A stretch of DNA of 64,000 bases, taken from Dyadobacter sp. Leaf189 (GTDB lineage: Bacteria; Bacteroidota; Bacteroidia; Cytophagales; Spirosomataceae). Positions 46,054-56,094 of this stretch are shown one piece after another (the stretch's first letter is position 1; each line of letters begins with the position of its first letter). The notes below the pieces were generated by a model. It was not told the DNA's origin. It worked only from the letters and a program-made list of their open reading frames with translations, and did not search any database. The stretch spans positions 1,795,999-1,859,998 of the forward strand of contig NZ_LMPS01000001.1 in the NCBI RefSeq assembly GCF_001424405.1. The letters are read 5' to 3'. The translations under genes and the position numbers were made by a program.

Positions 46054-46163
46054 GCATGTAGAAGGCGCAGGGTTTCCCTGTTCTGGACGGGCGGGGCGGC
46101 CCGTGCCGTTCGACTCCCTCCATCTCCACTGAAAGCCGTTTCCATTTAGGAGGCGGCTTTTTT
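46054..46163 (+). pseudogene. Duplicated 3' end of ssrA plus terminator, with GC-rich insertion
   Basis: This segment repeats 45960-46053 (last 60 bp of the tmRNA and its terminator) starting at the same GCATGTAGAAGG. It differs by replacement of AGG in the T-arm with an 18-bp GC-rich sequence (GGCGGGGCGGCCCGTGCC) and one extra T. The T-arm can no longer form normally, so it is a remnant, not a functional RNA. Confidence 0.9.
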
Positions 46164-46190
46164 GCATGTAGAGGGCGCAGGGTTCGGCTT
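46164..46190 (+). repeat. Partial third copy of the ssrA 3' repeat
   Basis: GCATGTAGAGGGCGCAGGGT matches the start of the two preceding copies with one change, then diverges. This indicates that the unit was once present at least three times in tandem, or that the duplication ended here. Confidence 0.7.
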
Positions 46191-46285
46191 GCTTTTTGGT
46201 GAAGTTGGCTGGTATAGGGCCACTGTTAGAAGGGCTCTGGCAATGTTTGTAATATATGCTTGTACAGTACAAACCCTCAAATGCA

Positions 46286-49200
46286 TCAAATTGTGGCAGC
46301 TTGAATTACCCGGCTCAATTTATTTCTCCCAGCACGATACTCAGTCGGAAGCATGTTAAACTTGGTTTTAAATGACTTTGCAAAATAATTTGGTGCCGTG
46401 AACCCCGTCATATAGGAGATCTGGGAAATGCTGAGATCACTGTTTTCCAGCAGAACCGCTGCTTTTTCGAGCTTGATTGACCGGATAAATTCGATGGGCG
46501 TTTGTCCGCTCATTTCTAATACTTTGCTGTATAAACTTCCCCGGCTCATGCCCACGTGTTTGCTGAGGTTTTCCACGCTGAGCTGGGAATTATGCAGATT
46601 ATTTTCAATGTAGACAAGCATGTCTTTCAGAAGCTTTTCCTGCGCTGATTGGATCTGCGGATCCTGGCCAGAGATTTTGATATGCCGTGAATACACACCT
46701 TTCAGCAGCCGGTTGAGCAGCACCAGGTTGTTGATCTTGGCATTGAGTATCTCGAAGTTAAAGGGTTTGGTCAGGTAATCATTCGCGCCCGAGTTGAGGC
46801 CTTCCAGTTGCTGCTGCTCGCCAGTCGATGCGGTCAGTAGAATGATCGGAATGTGTTTGGTCCGTTTGTCGGTTTTGATTTTCTGGCTCAATGCGATCCC
46901 GTCCATTTCCGGCATCGCAATGTCGCTCACGATCAGTTCAGGGTGGTGGCTGAGCGTTTTTTGCCAGCCTTCCTTTCCGTTGCTGGCCTCTATCACCTGG
47001 TAATAAGGAGCCAGGTTTTCTCGCAGATATTGCCTGAATTCGTCATTGTCCTCAATGATCAGCACGGTTGACGGTTCTTCCACACTAGCCTTTTCTAACT
47101 TGCTCGCTAAGGCCGGTGCGGAAATTGCCGGCGCAGGCGCTTTGGTCGGATCGTCATTCGCCGCCACCGACTCAAAATCCGCATTCACCGGCAGCCTCAC
47201 TGTAAAAGTACTGCCCAGTCCCGGTTGGCTCTGGACGGAAACCGAACCCTGGTGCAGCTGAACAAATTCACGCACGATCGACAACCCGATACCGCTACCC
47301 TGGTTCAGCACCGACTGACCCGCATCATTCTGGAAAAAGCGCTCGAAAATCTTTTCATGTTTGTCTTCGGGTATACCAATGCCGGTGTCAGAAATAGCAA
47401 TATCCAGCCACTGCTTGCCTTCGACGTCTTCGTGCTGCCCGATGCGCAATTTCACCTGCCCGCCTTTTTGAGTAAACTTTGATGCATTCGAAAGCAGGTT
47501 AAAAAGTATCCTTTCCAGCTTGTTGGCATCGAAATCCATGAAAAAATGCGCCGCCGAACTTTCTATCCTGAACTCAATGCCCCTACGGCCGAACAAATCG
47601 GTAAACTGGCCGCAGGTGTCTTCGATAAAGTTCACGACGTCTTTTCTGCTCAATTCAAGGCTCAGTTCCTGTTGCTGCATATTTTTCAGGTCCAGCAAAT
47701 GGTCCACCAGATTCAGCAGCCTTTTTGCATTCCTTTTAATCGCCAGAACCGGCGCGTGCAGCTCAGTATCCCTGGTTTTGCCCAGCACATTATCCACCGG
47801 CGCCAGAATAAGCGCGATCGGAGTCCGGAACTCGTGACTCAGATTGGTAAGAAATTTGATTTTCATTTGGTCCAGTTCGCGCGCTCGCTCCGCTTCGGCC
47901 TGTTCCTGCTGTTGCTGGAATTCACGTTTCAGCTTTCGGATCCCGCGTCTCCGCATGATAAACACAATCACAAACGGAGTAAGAATGTAAAATATGTAGG
48001 CGTAAATGGTCAGATAAAACGGCGGCTCTACTACCACATTCAGCGACCTGGTCTGGCCAGTCCACTCTATGCCGTCAGGGCTGGCCTGGACTTCGAAAAC
48101 ATAATTACCAGGACTCAGATTGGTATAGCTCGCCACATTGTTCGTCCCCGTCTGGTTCCACTCTGACTGCATTCCCGAGAGCCTGTGCCGGTAATGGATC
48201 TGCTTGGGATTTGTATAGTTGAGCGCGGTAAAGCCGACGGAGAAATTCTGTTTATAGCCGAGCCGGATGGTTTTGGCAACTGAAATATCCGCGTCCACCA
48301 GATTGGAATCTGCGGAAGTAATGCTCCTGTTCCCTATTCGAAGGTCTTTCAGGATAATAGGCGCAACGTTTTTTCCTGACGGAAGGCTGCGCGTATCAAT
48401 GTAATTAAAACCTGCAATGCCACCGAAAAATAGCGTATTGTCCGCCGTCCTGATCCCCGAGCCAAGCACGAATGTTTTGTTTTGGATGCCGTTGTAAGTG
48501 GTGTAGTTTGTAAACTTTTTACTATGCCGATCAAAGAAGCTGATCCCCTGATTGGTACTTACCCAAATGCGCCCCTGCACATCTTCCAACACTTTGTTCA
48601 CAATGCTGCTGGGCAGTCCTTCCCTTTCGGAGTAGGTCGTGAATTTCTTTGATTTTTGATCATAAAGCCCCAATCCCTCACCCGATGTGCCGACCCAGAT
48701 GTTCCCGTCCCGGTCTTCGAGAATGGATGAAACAATGTTGCTGGGTAGCCCGCTGGTTTGTTTGTTCAGCAGTTGGGAAGTGCGTAGGACCGGATCATAA
48801 ACCGCGATACCTGTGCCGTGTGAGCCGATCCAGAGCTTACCGTGCCGGTCCTGCATAATGTCCCTGATGTACCCATTCAGCGGAATGGGTCGGCTGGCCA
48901 TTGCAATGCCGGGATTGTAAAATCTTGTGAATTTTTCCGTAAGCGGGTCAAACTGGTGCAGGCCGCCACCATTCGTACCGATCCATATCTTGCCCAAGCG
49001 GTCCCTTTTGATGGCAAAAATGTCATTATTACTGAGCGAAGTCGAATCCTTGCCGCGTGTAAACTGGGTATAAGCGCCCGTCTGGGGATTGATCCTGATC
49101 AGCCCGTCCTGAAATGTTCCTATAAACAGCTCACTTTCCGAAGCTAATTCCATGGACAGGATCGCCAATCCCGACGAGGCATTCTTGTTTTTTGGATTAA

Positions 49201-50404
49201 TGGTAAATTTTTTAAAAAGATTGGTTTTCCGGTCATACAAATTCAATCCTCCGCCGTCGGTACCGACAAACAGCTGCCCGGTTTTACTTTCTGCGAAGGA
49301 GGTGACAAAAGGTGCGCTCAGCCCGTAAGGATCGTTGCTCTCGGATCTTTTCAAACCGAAGATTGCCAGGTTTTTATCGTACTTGTTAATGCCGCCCTTG
49401 TAAGTCCCCAACCAGCAAATACCTTCATTATCAATCAGTATGCTGCGTACGGACTTGTTACTCAGACTGAACTGGGTCCGCGCATCTGGCTCGTAGCGGG
49501 TAAATGTGCCTGTCGGAATGTCGAGAATATTTAAACCAGCATCTGTACAGATCCACAGGTTACGATCATTTTCCCGCGCCAGCGCAAAAACCATATTACT
49601 GCTCAGCGAGTTTTTGTTTCCGGCGTCGTAGCGGAAACTGCTCAAAATCCGCCCGTTCAAATCCAGTTTGTACAAGCCGCTGAATGTCCCGACCCATATA
49701 TTACCGTTCCGATCTTCCACAATGGACTTTACCGACCGTGCACCCGCGTCGTCGGACAATTGCTGCAGGTAATTGACAGGCTCCCGCGGGTTATCAGCAG
49801 GATCCATACTGAACAATCCTTTATCCGTCCCGATCCAGACAACTTGCCTGCTATCAATCGCCACGCTCAATATCAGCCCTTTCGATATCTGGTCAGGAAT
49901 GTCGGCTTTGGATAAAAAGGTGGTGGTTTGGCGTGTTTCCGGGTTCACGGTTACTAATCCTCCCGTCGTTCCTACCCAAAGCTTGCCAGTCGCATCACTG
50001 GCGATGCTCGTAACACTGTGCGGCGAGGATATGCGGATAAATGCGTCCTTATTCCTGTTGTATAAATGTAAGCCTCCCTCATTCGTCCCTACCCACATGC
50101 GCCCTTTGCGGTCTTGATGCAAACTGGTAATGTCACTCGATTTGAGAGAAGCAGAATCGCTTTTCCGGTGGCGGTACACGAGCACGTCGGTGCCGTCGAA
50201 CCGGTTCAGACCGTCATCGGTCGCAAACCACATTAATCCGTAACGATCTTTCAAAATAGCCGTTACTGTATTTGACGACAGTCCGTCCATCGACGTAAGC
50301 GAAGTGAACTTCGGCTCTGGTGCCTGTGCTAGGACACTAAAACTCCCTCCCGCCAGAATTGACAGATATAAGTATAAGAAGACGATGGAAAACCGGAATC
50401 GCAT
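46286..50404 (-). CDS. Hybrid two-component system regulator (HTCS)
   Basis: 1,372 residues combining sensor and regulator. A signal peptide is followed by two-component-regulator propeller repeats (about 30-690, with many IWVGT and LWIGT-type motifs), a Y_Y_Y domain (about 735-795), a membrane helix (about 798-820), HisKA with His about 856 (NLSHEFRTPIALIL), HATPase (ISDTGIGIPEDK, GSGIGLSIV), a receiver from about 1112 (LIIEDNDEFRQYL, IVSDIAMPEMDG) and an AraC-type helix-turn-helix at the end (LSKHVGMSRGSLYSKVLEMS). It is divergent from the SusC gene by 339 bp. In Bacteroidota such proteins sense an oligosaccharide in the periplasm and activate the neighbouring locus, here probably a glucuronoxylan product. 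Confidence 0.95.
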   Translation of the reverse strand: MRFRFSIVFLYLYLSILAGGSFSVLAQAPEPKFTSLTSMDGLSSNTVTAILKDRYGLMWFATDDGLNRFDGTDVLVYRHRKSDSASLKSSDITSLHQDRKGRMWVGTNEGGLHLYNRNKDAFIRISSPHSVTSIASDATGKLWVGTTGGLVTVNPETRQTTTFLSKADIPDQISKGLILSVAIDSRQVVWIGTDKGLFSMDPADNPREPVNYLQQLSDDAGARSVKSIVEDRNGNIWVGTFSGLYKLDLNGRILSSFRYDAGNKNSLSSNMVFALARENDRNLWICTDAGLNILDIPTGTFTRYEPDARTQFSLSNKSVRSILIDNEGICWLGTYKGGINKYDKNLAIFGLKRSESNDPYGLSAPFVTSFAESKTGQLFVGTDGGGLNLYDRKTNLFKKFTINPKNKNASSGLAILSMELASESELFIGTFQDGLIRINPQTGAYTQFTRGKDSTSLSNNDIFAIKRDRLGKIWIGTNGGGLHQFDPLTEKFTRFYNPGIAMASRPIPLNGYIRDIMQDRHGKLWIGSHGTGIAVYDPVLRTSQLLNKQTSGLPSNIVSSILEDRDGNIWVGTSGEGLGLYDQKSKKFTTYSEREGLPSSIVNKVLEDVQGRIWVSTNQGISFFDRHSKKFTNYTTYNGIQNKTFVLGSGIRTADNTLFFGGIAGFNYIDTRSLPSGKNVAPIILKDLRIGNRSITSADSNLVDADISVAKTIRLGYKQNFSVGFTALNYTNPKQIHYRHRLSGMQSEWNQTGTNNVASYTNLSPGNYVFEVQASPDGIEWTGQTRSLNVVVEPPFYLTIYAYIFYILTPFVIVFIMRRRGIRKLKREFQQQQEQAEAERARELDQMKIKFLTNLSHEFRTPIALILAPVDNVLGKTRDTELHAPVLAIKRNAKRLLNLVDHLLDLKNMQQQELSLELSRKDVVNFIEDTCGQFTDLFGRRGIEFRIESSAAHFFMDFDANKLERILFNLLSNASKFTQKGGQVKLRIGQHEDVEGKQWLDIAISDTGIGIPEDKHEKIFERFFQNDAGQSVLNQGSGIGLSIVREFVQLHQGSVSVQSQPGLGSTFTVRLPVNADFESVAANDDPTKAPAPAISAPALASKLEKASVEEPSTVLIIEDNDEFRQYLRENLAPYYQVIEASNGKEGWQKTLSHHPELIVSDIAMPEMDGIALSQKIKTDKRTKHIPIILLTASTGEQQQLEGLNSGANDYLTKPFNFEILNAKINNLVLLNRLLKGVYSRHIKISGQDPQIQSAQEKLLKDMLVYIENNLHNSQLSVENLSKHVGMSRGSLYSKVLEMSGQTPIEFIRSIKLEKAAVLLENSDLSISQISYMTGFTAPNYFAKSFKTKFNMLPTEYRAGRNKLSRVIQAATI

Positions 50405-50743
50405 TGTGTTCAGTCAAATAAGGTAGATGCTCCTGTGATAAGACGAGCGTATCAGGAATTGCACGGGTAAAAATGCAAATTTCTCTCAGAATCGGGCATT
50501 TTATCGATCGATTTGAACAATCGTAGCCTACAAATGCACAAATCTGCTCACAGCAGACAGTGTCACCACGTTAATTTTGTCAAAAATAAATCAAATAATA
50601 TCTGGAAAAAATCATGAAGTGTTTGGTGCTGTTAGTCAACAGCGCTCCAATAAATATGCCTGTGTTTATTATTGTCAAATTGACACTCAAACAAACAACC
50701 ACCAACTCCTTATCTCTTTCAAACATCAAATCATACCTCAATT
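50405..50743. promoter_or_regulatory. Regulatory region between HTCS and susC
   Basis: 339 bp without a gene. It holds TAATTTTG at 50572-50579 (fits TAnnTTTG, but no -33 box seen), short dyads TCTGCT-CAC-AGCAGA (50543-50557) and GACAGTGTC (50556-50564), and a perfect dyad TGTCAAATTGACA at 50673-50685. Three TGTCA elements lie at about 50561, 50579 and 50673. They could be HTCS binding sites; this is not shown by sequence alone. Confidence 0.4.
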
Positions 50744-53700
50744 ATGCATGACTGTTTATTAAAACGTACCGCGCTGGCGCGGATGGCAGGCATCTTCGGG
50801 CTGCCTGTTTTACTGCTGGCGGGAGTGTCTGATGACGCCGTCGCTGAGCGCGCCTCCATGGCCAATTACAGCAGCAGACACCGTGCTGCTCAGGTTGCAG
50901 ATGTGGAAATTACCGGCCGCGTCACTGGTGAGGACGGCGAGGGGCTGCCTGGCGCGAGTGTGCTTGTCAAATCTACTACTGCCGGAACCATTACCGACGC
51001 TGACGGCAGTTTCAAGCTCCGTGTCGCAGATGGCGGTAATGCCGTGCTGGTCATTTCCCTGGTTGGTTATATTTCTCAGGAAATCCCGGTAGGAAATCAG
51101 ACAGCAATTAATGTCGTCCTCAAAAACGACAGTAAGGTGCTGGAAGAAGTCGTCGTGGTCGGCTACGGCGTGCAGCGGCAGGAAGCGGTGACGGGTTCTG
51201 TAGTTTCGGTTTCAGGGGATATCGTGCGCGAAGTGCCTTCTTCAAACCTTTCACAGGCCTTGCAGGGCAGGGTAGTGGGCGTTGAAATTTCACAAACTTC
51301 TTCCAAGCCAGGTTCTGCGATGCAGATCCTGATCAGGGGACAGCGATCTTTAAGAGCTGACAACAATCCATTGATCGTACTCGACGGAATTCCTTTTGCG
51401 GGCTCGCTGACGGACATTAACCCCAACAATATCAAGAGTCTGGACATTCTTAAAGATGCGTCGGCGACGGCGATCTACGGTTCCAGGGGTGCTAACGGGG
51501 TAGTCCTCATCACGACCAACACCGGCAAGCGCGGCCAGAAGGCGATGTTCAGCTACAATGGTTTTCACGGAGTTACCTCGGTTTTTGCCAAATATCCGAT
51601 GATGAACGGACCTGAATTTGCAGCCCTCCGCGCGGCAAGTATTCAGAAGTTTCAGAACACGCTCGACGAGTCGAATGATGTCAACACAGACTGGCAGGAT
51701 ATGATTTACCGTAAGGGAATGATGACGAGCCACGACGTAAGTGTATCGGCCGGTACAGATAAGGGTAGCTACTCTTTCGGGCTGGGTTATTACAAAGAGA
51801 ATGCAGTGGTTCCATTGCAGGATTTTACCCGCTATTCGCTGCAAGGTTCTATTGATCAGGATATAAATAAGTATTTCAAAGTAGGATTATCAACCAACTC
51901 CAACTTTACGATCAACAATGGAAACAACATGCCGGCAGTAGGAATGGCGCTGGGGAGAACGCCGATCACGAATCCTTACAATGCCGACGGCAGCATGAAA
52001 ACCATTGTGCAGGAGCAAACTTCCGGTCCGCAATGGGTGCCTTCGCGCGAGCGGTTCAACAGCCTGGGCGATGCTTACATTGATCAGACCAAATCGTACG
52101 GTTCTTATAATACGGTCTTTGCAGAAGTACGCGTTCCAGGCATTACGGGATTAAAATACCGTGCAAATCTAGGTCTCAACTTCCGCCAAAGCAGCAACGG
52201 AAACTATACCGGGCAAGGTGTGTTCGCCGGTAATGTGCAAAATGTGTCAACCGCAGGTATCAGCAATACGCTGACGACCAACTGGGCCATTGAAAACATA
52301 TTGAGCTACGACAAGAACTTCGGCAAACACATGATCAATGCGGTGGGGCTTTACTCAGCGCAACAAAACACGACCAATAACTCGTCTGTCGGGGCGCGTG
52401 ATATTCCTTCGGATGCATTCCAGTTCTATAACCTGGGACGCGCGGACGGTATCATTACGGTAAATCCTGCCAATCAGGGTTACAATCAATGGGGGCTTCT
52501 CTCGTATATGGGCCGCGTGATGTATTCCTACGACGACCGCTATATGCTCAGCGTCACCTATCGCGGTGACGGATCTTCACGTCTTGCATCTGGCTATCAA
52601 TGGAATGCCTATCCCGCCGTATCTATAGGCTGGAACATCTCGAAAGAGAATTTCATGAGCTCGGTGACACAGGTTAATCTTCTGAAACTAAGAGCGGGCT
52701 ACGGACAAACTTCCAACCAGGCGGTGAACCCGTACGAAACGCTCGGCTTGCTGGCCACGCGGCCTTATAACTTTGGCGACGACGTGTATTCAACAGGATT
52801 CTACGTGTCCAATGCGCCTAACCCGCGTCTGGGCTGGGAATTTTCGAATACACTGAACTTTGGTGTCGATTTCAAAATGTTCAACAATCGCCTGTCAGGT
52901 ACGGTTGAGTATTATGAGCAGCAAACCAAGAACGTACTGCTGGGCGTAGGGCTTCCGCCCACCTCAGGGGTAGGGGGCTACACTGCCAATATTGGTCAGA
53001 CACAGAACAAAGGCATCGAACTGAATCTGAATGGTACGATCCTCGAAAATCTAAATGGCTGGACCTGGGACATCGGTTTCAACATCTACGCAAACCGAAA
53101 TAAACTGGTATCACTCGCCTCTGGACAGCAGCGCGACGAAGGAAACTGGTGGTTTGTAGGGCATCCGATCAATTCGATTTATGATTACGAAAAAGTAGGA
53201 CTCTGGCAGGCTGACGACCAGTACCGTGATATTCTGGAACCGGGTGGCAATGCAGGAATGATTAAGGTGAAATACACCGGCGACTATAACAGCGACGGAA
53301 CACCTACACGACCTATCAATGGCAACGACCGGCAGATCATCAGCATGCAACCAGATTTCCAGGGCGGATTTAACACGCACGTGGCTTACAAAGGATTTGA
53401 TCTCGGTATCGTAGGTGCATTCAAAAGCGGCGGGTTGCTCAATAGCATGATTTACAGTTCAAATGGATACCTCAATAACCTGAATGCACGGGCCGGCAAT
53501 AACGTGCGGGTCGATTACTGGACTCCGGAAAATACGGATGCGAAATATCCGGCTCCGGGCGGCATTGGCGGTGACAATCCAAAATATGGAACTACGCTGG
53601 GTTATTTCGACGCTTCTTATCTGAAAATCAGGACGATGACGCTGGGATATAACCTTAACGCAAAGCAACTTGAACGGCTGGGTATAACCAGGCTGCGCGT

Positions 53701-53896
53701 TTACTTTACCGCTCAAAATCCTTTCGTCATGTTCTCGCCTTATAACAGGGAGTCGGGTATGGACCCCGAAACGAACTCTTTCGGAAACGAAAATGCGGCG
53801 GTTCCACTGTCGGGTGCACTCAGACGTATACTTACGATCGGTACCAATACACCCTCTACCCGCAACTATCTGGTGGGCGTTAATCTGACATTTTAA
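50744..53896 (+). CDS. SusC-type TonB-dependent receptor of the glucuronoxylan locus
   Basis: 1,050 residues. The signal peptide region is MHDCLLKRTALARMAGIFGL. A beta-sandwich (ITGRVTGEDGEGLPGASVLV to about 130), the SusC signature (LEEVVVVGYGVQRQEAVTGS), a plug with VLDGIPFAGSL and DILKDASATAIYGSRGANGV, and the barrel follow, ending NYLVGVNLTF. It lacks the STN domain of the receptor at 457, in keeping with control by an HTCS rather than sigma/FecR. SusD starts 11 bp after its stop, forming an importer for oligosaccharides. Confidence 0.96.
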   Translation: MHDCLLKRTALARMAGIFGLPVLLLAGVSDDAVAERASMANYSSRHRAAQVADVEITGRVTGEDGEGLPGASVLVKSTTAGTITDADGSFKLRVADGGNAVLVISLVGYISQEIPVGNQTAINVVLKNDSKVLEEVVVVGYGVQRQEAVTGSVVSVSGDIVREVPSSNLSQALQGRVVGVEISQTSSKPGSAMQILIRGQRSLRADNNPLIVLDGIPFAGSLTDINPNNIKSLDILKDASATAIYGSRGANGVVLITTNTGKRGQKAMFSYNGFHGVTSVFAKYPMMNGPEFAALRAASIQKFQNTLDESNDVNTDWQDMIYRKGMMTSHDVSVSAGTDKGSYSFGLGYYKENAVVPLQDFTRYSLQGSIDQDINKYFKVGLSTNSNFTINNGNNMPAVGMALGRTPITNPYNADGSMKTIVQEQTSGPQWVPSRERFNSLGDAYIDQTKSYGSYNTVFAEVRVPGITGLKYRANLGLNFRQSSNGNYTGQGVFAGNVQNVSTAGISNTLTTNWAIENILSYDKNFGKHMINAVGLYSAQQNTTNNSSVGARDIPSDAFQFYNLGRADGIITVNPANQGYNQWGLLSYMGRVMYSYDDRYMLSVTYRGDGSSRLASGYQWNAYPAVSIGWNISKENFMSSVTQVNLLKLRAGYGQTSNQAVNPYETLGLLATRPYNFGDDVYSTGFYVSNAPNPRLGWEFSNTLNFGVDFKMFNNRLSGTVEYYEQQTKNVLLGVGLPPTSGVGGYTANIGQTQNKGIELNLNGTILENLNGWTWDIGFNIYANRNKLVSLASGQQRDEGNWWFVGHPINSIYDYEKVGLWQADDQYRDILEPGGNAGMIKVKYTGDYNSDGTPTRPINGNDRQIISMQPDFQGGFNTHVAYKGFDLGIVGAFKSGGLLNSMIYSSNGYLNNLNARAGNNVRVDYWTPENTDAKYPAPGGIGGDNPKYGTTLGYFDASYLKIRTMTLGYNLNAKQLERLGITRLRVYFTAQNPFVMFSPYNRESGMDPETNSFGNENAAVPLSGALRRILTIGTNTPSTRNYLVGVNLTF

Positions 53897-53907
53897 ACAG
53901 TTTGAAC

Positions 53908-55863
53908 ATGAAACTCATTCAATCTACAAGTCTGCGCGGCCTCATGCTGCTGGTGCTGTTCTCGGTGGGGTGTACCGATATCCTGGAAGAAAAGCCAAGG
54001 GCGATCTATACGCCTGAATATTTCAAAACAGAAAAGGGCGTTTACGGTGGTTTGACCGGAATGTACGCGCACCTCAGATGGATTTTCGGAAACGCTTACT
54101 ATTACAATTCCTGCGTAACCGGAACCGATGAAGCGACCTGGGGCGCGAGTGGCGGCGGAAGTAATTTCCAGATCCACGACCTTTCGGGCGGCGGATTGAT
54201 TATGGCCAACAACAGCGACGCGAGCAATGTGTGGTTCAATGCATTCCCCAATATCAACACAGCGAATGGCGTAATCGAAAATGCAACAGCCGTGGGCATT
54301 TCGCCGGCGCTCATCGCGGAGGCGCGTTTTTTCCGTGCATTCGATTACTTCTTGCTGGTACAGGCTTTCGGCGGCGTGCCGCTGGATCTCGGCTCGGGAG
54401 AACTGGCATTCAACATTTCGACACTCAGAACTTCGACCCGCAATACCGTACCGGAAGTTTACACAAAAGCTATCTTTCCGGATTTGGTGGCAGCAGTGAA
54501 TGATCTGCCTGAAACCGGACGTGTAAAAGGCGGAGTGACCAAGACTTTGGCCCGTTTGTATCTTTCAAAAGCCTATCTGACCTACGGCTGGTGGCTGGAG
54601 AATCCGAAAAACATCCCAACCTATCCCGAAACGTCACGTACCGATCCGGATGGACACAATGCACAATGGTATTTCCAGAAGGCTTACGACATTGCGACAG
54701 AAGCGATTGCCAATCCGGGTCCTTTCAAATTGCAGGATACCTACTATGATGTGAATTTGGGTTCAAATGACCGCAACAGCGAATTGTTGCTTTACGCAGA
54801 TCATACCGAAACGAGCGAGCTGTATAACGGATCTAGCCTGACCTATGCAGGCGGCGGCGATGCGGATAACTTTGCGGTATGGATGCTGACATGGAACTAC
54901 ACCGCCATTACCAGCTCGAAAACCAACTGGACAGCCCCGCAGACCGTCAATTCCGTGCAGCGCGAAGCCGACCAGTCACTGGGTCGCCCGTGGGTGAGAA
55001 TGGCGCCGCCGCATGAAGTATTCAAAAATACATTTGCCGACAAAACCAACGATTCGCGCTACGACGGCACATTCACCACCGCCTATCGCGGCAACTGGCC
55101 AAAGGCAGGCGTAACCAATGAGTTTTTGTACAATGCAAACAATTTGCAGGTACACCCGGGCGAAGCGATCCTGACATTCCTGAACGAAGATCCGGCGCAG
55201 ACGATTGACTACTCCAACACCGTTTACAAGAGCGGAATGGGGCTTGGCGTGCTGCCTGGCAGAGCCGATTACGTAATGGCTCCAAGCGCAATCAGCAGAT
55301 TGGTATATCCCGGCTTGTGGAAAATGGGCACGTACCGTACCGACAATGGAACTGGCCTCGGTCAGCCGAATGCAGCCAACACGCGTCCGTTTAATATTGC
55401 CAAGTTCTCGGAGCTGTATTTCATTGCTGCCGAAGCAGCTGTCAAAGGTGCTGCTCCACAGGCAGGAAAAACCGCCCGCGACCTGATCAATGTGATCCGC
55501 GCCCGCGCAGGCAAATGGCGCTGGAACAACCAGGGTAACGTGGCGAAAGTCGCAGATAACAGCGCTGCCATGGTCGCCGCTACCCCTGCCACGATCACGA
55601 TCAACTACCTCCTGGCAGAACGTTCCCGTGAATATTACGGTGAAGGTTACCGCTGGTACGACCTCGTGCGCACCCAAACCTGGAAAGAACTCGCCGCCAG
55701 CTATACCATCTGCGGGCCCGGTGTAGGCGATCACACGCCGGTGACGTACAAAAGGACGATAGAGAATTATCACTATCTGAGACCAATCCCACAGGGGCAG
55801 CTGGATAACCTGGATATCAGTGCAGCGGAAAAGGCGGCTTATCAGAACCCGGGGTATATGTAA
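53908..55863 (+). CDS. SusD-type surface glycan-binding lipoprotein
   Basis: 651 residues from ATG 53908 (TTG at 53902 is in frame but weaker). The lipobox is LLVLFSVGC (Cys about 22), followed by TDILEEKPRAIYTPEYFKTE and SusD features such as EARFFRAFDYFLLVQAFGGV, a C-terminal KFSELYFIAAEAAVKGAAP and YLLAERSREYYGEGYRWYDL. It is longer than most SusD proteins. It should capture oligosaccharides for the adjacent SusC channel. The receptor pair is read in one operon with the esterase and GH67 genes. Confidence 0.95.
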   Translation: MKLIQSTSLRGLMLLVLFSVGCTDILEEKPRAIYTPEYFKTEKGVYGGLTGMYAHLRWIFGNAYYYNSCVTGTDEATWGASGGGSNFQIHDLSGGGLIMANNSDASNVWFNAFPNINTANGVIENATAVGISPALIAEARFFRAFDYFLLVQAFGGVPLDLGSGELAFNISTLRTSTRNTVPEVYTKAIFPDLVAAVNDLPETGRVKGGVTKTLARLYLSKAYLTYGWWLENPKNIPTYPETSRTDPDGHNAQWYFQKAYDIATEAIANPGPFKLQDTYYDVNLGSNDRNSELLLYADHTETSELYNGSSLTYAGGGDADNFAVWMLTWNYTAITSSKTNWTAPQTVNSVQREADQSLGRPWVRMAPPHEVFKNTFADKTNDSRYDGTFTTAYRGNWPKAGVTNEFLYNANNLQVHPGEAILTFLNEDPAQTIDYSNTVYKSGMGLGVLPGRADYVMAPSAISRLVYPGLWKMGTYRTDNGTGLGQPNAANTRPFNIAKFSELYFIAAEAAVKGAAPQAGKTARDLINVIRARAGKWRWNNQGNVAKVADNSAAMVAATPATITINYLLAERSREYYGEGYRWYDLVRTQTWKELAASYTICGPGVGDHTPVTYKRTIENYHYLRPIPQGQLDNLDISAAEKAAYQNPGYM

Positions 55864-55887
55864 TTAGAAAAGGTGGATCAGCCACCT

Positions 55888-56020
55888 TTGTCATGCTGAG
55901 CGCAAAGCCTGTCCAAGCGCAAGGTCTGTGTTACCTTTGTCACCCTGAGCGCACCGGGCCGCCGGGCGGTCGAAGGGCACCTCCGGAGGCGTGCTTCGAC
56001 TGCGCTCAGCATGACAAAAA
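55888..56020. repeat. Dispersed hairpin-forming intergenic repeat
   Basis: TTTGTCATGCTGAGCGC (55888) and TTTGTCACCCTGAGCGCA (55936) are followed by an inverted copy, CTTCGACTGCGCTCAGCATGACA (56 kb). The second copy carries a 15-bp GC-rich insertion (CCGGGCCGCCGGGCG) between GAGCGCA and GTCGAAG. Together with CCTCCGGAGG at its apex it can form a long hairpin and may also act as a terminator after susD. It shares its core with the tandem repeats at 45340. Confidence 0.8.
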
Positions 56021-56094
56021 AGGCATAACAAAAATGGACTAGTATTAACAATCCAACCCTAACTACTTTTAAAAGAAAAAGTTGCCCCTAATAA

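Noticed and set aside
45960..46190. Integrated element at ssrA
   Set aside because: The duplicated 3' ends are adjacent with nothing between them and no integrase is present; only a scar can be considered.
45891..46272. Two overlapping minus-strand frames of 84 and 108 residues with internal repetition
   Set aside because: They are read across the tmRNA gene and its duplicated 3' end; the repeated peptide reflects the RNA duplication.
54976..55773. 265-residue minus-strand frame
   Set aside because: Antisense to the SusD gene; no start signal or domain.
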